Notes under the pieces: model-generated
The model's database searches: none
What the model saw: only the letters and a program-made list of their open reading frames with translations
Told to the model about the DNA's origin: nothing
NCBI GenBank assembly: GCA_013398275.1
Contig: VZSE01011543.1
Span: 208,674-272,673, forward strand
Length of the DNA stretch: 64,000 nucleotides
DNA from: Promerops cafer
Lineage: Eukaryota > Chordata > Aves > Passeriformes > Nectariniidae
Direction of reading: 5' to 3'
Position numbers and translations under genes: made by a program
In this document: positions 60,730 to 64,000 of the stretch, piece by piece
Layout of the letters: every line of letters begins with the position of its first letter
Position numbering within the stretch: the first letter of the stretch is position 1

Positions 60730-61760
60730 AAATCTGGGCTCGAAGGGCGGGGGGGAGACTCGGGACGGGCAGCGGGGGGAAAAGGGAGACAAAGCGGGGA
60801 GATTAAGATTTTCTTCTTTTTTTTTTTTTTTTTGCCCCCTTTCTGACCAAAGCCTGAACTTCTGCCTGAGGCATGGCGGTGACAGCCAGCCCGCACCTCC
60901 CCGCAGCCGCCTCAGACAGTTGGGCAGCTCTGCTGCGCTCCCAATTTCGGCTTCTGCTCTCCCAAAATCTTCTCCAGGTCCCGTTCGGCCCTGGAGACCG
61001 GGCTTTGCCTCCAGGAATGCGAGAGGCCAAGGCTGGGACTGGGAAAGGTGCCACGCTCGGGGCAAAGCGTTGCCGTGTGATGGACCCGCAAAAAATGTTT
61101 GGGGTGTGCGTGCGTCTCCCTAAACACATCTCTCCCTCGGTGCTTCCACCTTCCCCCAGCTCTCCTCTCTCCATCCTCGAGCCCCTCGCTCGAACGCACC
61201 CCCTCGCCTTTAAATAAACATTTAGGGATCAATTCGCCGCGGATTTGGGGCCAGCGGCCACGGGGATGGCGGCGACTGAAAAAAACCCCAAGGCAGCCGA
61301 GGGGGAAAGGCTGGTGCCGGGGAAGCAGGGGGGGTCCCGCGGGTGGTGTTAATGCAAAGCAGGACAGCGGGGAGGGGGACACGGGGCGGTCACTCCCCTC
61401 GCCCTGGGTGGTCCGGGCTCGCAGGAACACCCCGGCCCCTCTCGGAGCAGCACCCAGCCCGCCTCTAACAATGCCACCTATATACATTTCCATCCTCGGG
61501 TTACACCCGGCCTGCTCGCCGAGTTGACTTCACTTAAGCAATTAGCTAGTAAAAATACCTTCGGCGCAGGAAAAGGAAGAAAGCTCGGATTTGTCTATTT
61601 TTACACAAAACACGGCCCGAGTTTCGGGCAGGGGGAGGGAAGGGGAGCGGGTTTGGGAAGGAGCCGGGTGGGAAGCGCAGCGGGGCCGGGGGTGTTGGCG
61701 GGGCCGGCAAAGCGGGCTCCGAACGGGATGGGAGAGGCTAACCGCGCCAGATGATAACTT
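60730..61760. promoter_or_regulatory. Extended CpG-rich zone
   Basis: Dense CpG islands at about 60,860-61,110, 61,225-61,460 and 61,560-61,750 are interrupted by 61,465-61,560, an AT-richer block with 'CTTAAGCAATTAGCTAG' (Nkx-type CACTTAAG and homeodomain ATTAG cores). A T-run lies at 60,813-60,834. Three G-rich runs at 61,630-61,712 are quadruplex candidates. No exon was recognised. Confidence 0.6.
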
Positions 61761-62539
61761 AATTTTTGTCATTTCTTCCTTTTCTCCCTTCTTTTCATCT
61801 CTGCCCGTCGGGGGCTGGGGAGGACTCGATTAACCCACCCAAACCACGAGAAGACAACACCAAAAGGGAGTCCCGTTTCCCCCCACACCATCCTCCTCCT
61901 CCTCCTCGTACACCAGGCTTTTCCTCCCCAAAACTCTCCTTGCCCCAACTCGTGAGCTCGGAATAAAACCCCCCAACATTTCTGCTATTCCCACGACGAG
62001 GCCTATAGGACCCGGAGCGATATATTCCCATTTTTAACTTTTTCTAGCTGTAATAAATGCATCGGAAACCAAATCTTCTCCCTCCCAAAAGATATTGAGA
62101 GAGGGGGCGAGGGCACCCGTGAGGGGACTGATTTTCTTTGAGGGGAAGTAGTTTGATTTCCACGGAGAGTTTTGGGGTTTTTTATCTCGGAGATATTTTA
62201 TTTCCTCGCGGAAACGCTGCCGGTAGCGAACGGTTTGGACGTGATTTTTCCACGGGTGCTTTGTGCTGTATTTAGAGCTCCATCCCCGCGTGTTTTGGGG
62301 GCAGATCGGGGAGATTCGGTCGCAGAGTGATATAAAGCAAAGAAATGCACCCTTTTCGCGAGCCGGGGGGAACATTCGATGCGGAGCAAAGCTCAGGGTC
62401 AGAGATGCGCTCCCACAGCAAAAATAAAAAGAAATGCAGAGAGAAGAAGAGGGAATATTCTGCACCAGCCTCCTCGGGGATGTAAGCCCCAGAGAAGGTG
62501 ATTACTTCCTGAAAAAAGCGATTTTTGGAGTGGTTCCCC
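61761..62539. other. Gap between CpG islands, no supported gene
   Basis: A short (CTC)n lies at about 61,890-61,905. AT-richer blocks at 62,020-62,110 and 62,140-62,230 carry no recognised element. Open frames here are short and lack domains. Confidence 0.45.
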
Positions 62540-62790
62540 CCCTTCCCGAGCAGCCACTGCGCTTCACGTTCTGCTCCGCGCCGAGGGAGCAGCGGCCGCC
62601 GCCTCCCCGGGCAGCCGGAGCTGCTCGCTCTCCTCCTCCTCCGGGGAAAAGCTCCAGAAATAACTGTCCCAACCTCCTCCCACCCCCTCCCTGGCTACCT
62701 GCCCCCGGCCTGGGGTTTGCCCAGGGCTCTCCCGTGCCTGTCCCGGGCCCGTTTGCACCGGGAACGAGAGGGCCGGTGCTGTCTGCAGGA
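62540..62790. promoter_or_regulatory. CpG island
   Basis: CpG-dense block of about 250 bp ('GCTCCGCGCCGAGGGAGCAG', 'GGCCGCCGCCTCCCCGGGC'). It is followed by a T-run and an A-run (62,871-62,893) that could be a retroposon or slippage tract, with no recognisable SINE body beside it. Confidence 0.65.
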
Positions 62791-63099
62791 TGAGTTTTTT
62801 GGTTTTGTTTTTGTTTTGTTTTTTTTTTTACAAAGAGAGGGGGAAAGAGGGGAAGGGGGTCATAGAAAGAAAAAAAAAAAAAAAAAAAAAAAACCCTGAT
62901 GTGAAATCCCTCTTGGTCGTACCACGGATGTGACAGGCGCCCCGGAGGCTGCTCACAACTGCTCGCCAATAACGCGGAGGGAGTTTGGAAACCCGATCGG
63001 TGCCTATCTTTCCTTTAAAAGGTATTAAATTATCATTAAAACCTTGAAAAGAGAAGCTGGAAGATGGGGGGCTTGGGGAGGGGGCTGTCCCCTCTCTCT

Positions 63100-63400
63100 C
63101 TTTGGACAGGGATGCACCCACAGCCCTGCGGCGGGGCCTGCAACGGGGTGCGGGGGGACGGCGGGGATTTTTTTCCGCTTTTCCTTTCTCCTTTCTTTTC
63201 CCCCATGTCGAGAGGGAGCAGGCGGCAGCAGCCGGCACATCGGCAGCCCTGAGAGCCCAGGCTCCTTGCCCCGTGCCCACCCACAATCCCACCCCCCCCT
63301 CGCCGCGCAGCTTTCCACGCGCGGGCCGCGAGAAGGTGACAAAGGTTTCAAGCGACTTACCTCGAGTGACAGCTCTGCCGGTGGCACGGTGCTCAAAGAG
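63100..63400. promoter_or_regulatory. CpG-rich stretch near the right edge
   Basis: CpG dense ('CGGGGTGCGGGGGGACGGCG', 'GCCGCGCAGC', 'CGCGCGGGCCGCG'). With the next island it forms a nearly continuous GC-rich zone to the window end, which is typical of the promoter of a developmental gene. Confidence 0.6.
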
Positions 63401-63556
63401 GTGGCTTTTGGGGGAGAGGGGAGGGAGAAAAGGGGGTCTCTACCCCTCTGGCTTTCTATTCTCCTTCCCCCCACCCGCCGCGTGTGCCCGTGGCACCGCA
63501 GGAGCTGAGCCTCGAACTCCGGGCGTGGAGCCGCGAAACTCCAGCACAGATTTATA

Positions 63557-63637
63557 TACCCCCCCCTGAAAAAAAACCCCAAACACCTAAACCAAANTAC
63601 ACCCCCCTGAAAAAAACCCCCAAACACCTAAACCAAA
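63557..63637. repeat. 40-bp direct duplicate split by one undetermined base
   Basis: 63,557-63,596 and 63,598-63,637 are almost the same 40-bp sequence (C-run, CTG, A-run, CCCC, then AAACACCTAAACCAAA). They differ only by one A/C change near the start and by homopolymer lengths. A single N lies exactly between them. This is either a true tandem duplication or an unmerged contig overlap. Confidence 0.9.
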
Positions 63638-63659
63638 CCAACCCACCCTCATCCCTAAA

Positions 63660-64000
63660 GCAGCTTCGGAGCAGGCGAGGGGTCCGAAGCCCGTTCCCGG
63701 CCCCGGAGCGGCGGCGGAGGCAGAAAAGGGCATTTCGCGAGGCAGCGGGAGTTTTCGCCGATTTCTTTTTATTAAAGCACCCCCGAGCCCGTGTTTACAT
63801 TGCGCAGTATAAACATCCTGCCCGGGCCCGCCGAGCTTAAAAAGAGCGCACGAAGAGGGGGTTTGAGGTGGGTGAAGCTGCGCGCAGCGCGGAGCCGGCG
63901 GCCGGGCAGCGCCGCCGCTGCCCCACGCCACGCGCGGAACCTCCGCGCTGCCCGCAGCGCGCCCCGGCGCCTTCCCCGGCCCGCGTGGGGCCCTTCCCGT
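63660..64000. promoter_or_regulatory. CpG island extending past the window edge
   Basis: The last 340 bp are among the most CpG-dense in the window ('GCGCGCAGCGCGGAGCCGG', 'CCACGCCACGCGCGGAACC'). They contain 'TTAAAAAGAGCGC' (a weak TATA-like box at 63,838) and the composite Forkhead-C/EBP-Forkhead motif at 63,792-63,815. This is the likely promoter or first-exon neighbourhood of a gene lying to the right or starting here. The gene and its strand cannot be determined. Confidence 0.65.
63792..63815. promoter_or_regulatory. Composite Forkhead - C/EBP - Forkhead motif
   Basis: TGTTTAC is followed directly by ATTGCGCA and then GTATAAACA. The outer parts are inverted Forkhead core sites and the centre matches a C/EBP half-palindrome (ATTGCGCAAT). 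The sites abut with no spacer, inside a CpG island. Binding is not shown by sequence alone. Confidence 0.5.

Noticed and set aside
1..64000. CRISPR arrays, operons, prophage or bacterial mobile systems
   Set aside because: Nothing in the sequence resembles prokaryotic DNA. The window is avian nuclear DNA with LINE and LTR repeats.

Overview
This is vertebrate nuclear DNA, almost certainly from a bird and probably a songbird. The evidence is repeated copies of 3'-end fragments of the avian LINE CR1 (seven clear, three older or divergent), three long-terminal-repeat insertions of a kind I associate with passerine genomes (class and lineage are recollection, not a search), long simple repeats, and no bacterial-style gene packing. 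No open frame in the window supports a protein-coding gene. All are short, low-complexity, or lie on repeats, and no known domain, convincing exon chain or tRNA was seen.

Layout. Positions 1 to about 54,000 look like an intergenic or intronic gene-poor stretch of moderate GC. It holds scattered CR1 pieces (4.1, 15.2, 22.7-23.3, 34.8, 36.3, 37.6, 38.5, 52.2 and 53.8 kb), a CA microsatellite (7.3 kb), a pair of about 180-bp direct duplicates (17.0 and 19.9 kb), and a striking 870-bp minisatellite of 9-bp units (24.2-25.0 kb). Solo LTRs lie at 26.5-27.2 kb (with a 5-bp target duplication), about 42.5-42.9 kb, and 45.4-45.8 kb (minus strand, with a 4-bp target duplication). An A-rich tract interrupted by an assembly gap lies at 38.7 kb. 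Between these are AT-rich, repeat-free segments with homeodomain-type motifs that read like conserved non-coding regulatory elements. One of them contains a perfect 22-bp palindrome (9,996-10,017). An isolated CpG-rich patch lies at 44.1-44.6 kb.

From about 54.3 kb to the end the composition changes. A chain of CpG islands is separated by AT-rich putative enhancers, a 680-bp pyrimidine tract and an unresolved base inside a duplicated 40-bp block. The density is highest at the right edge. Together with the gene-poor flank, this is the usual look of the approach to a developmental regulator gene whose promoter or first exon lies at or just beyond position 64,000. The gene cannot be named from this window.

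The best candidates for a second look are the minisatellite with higher-order structure and no stop codons, the palindromic homeodomain-type site, the Forkhead-C/EBP-Forkhead composite motif in the last island, the duplicated 180-bp unit, and the duplicated block at the single-base gap.
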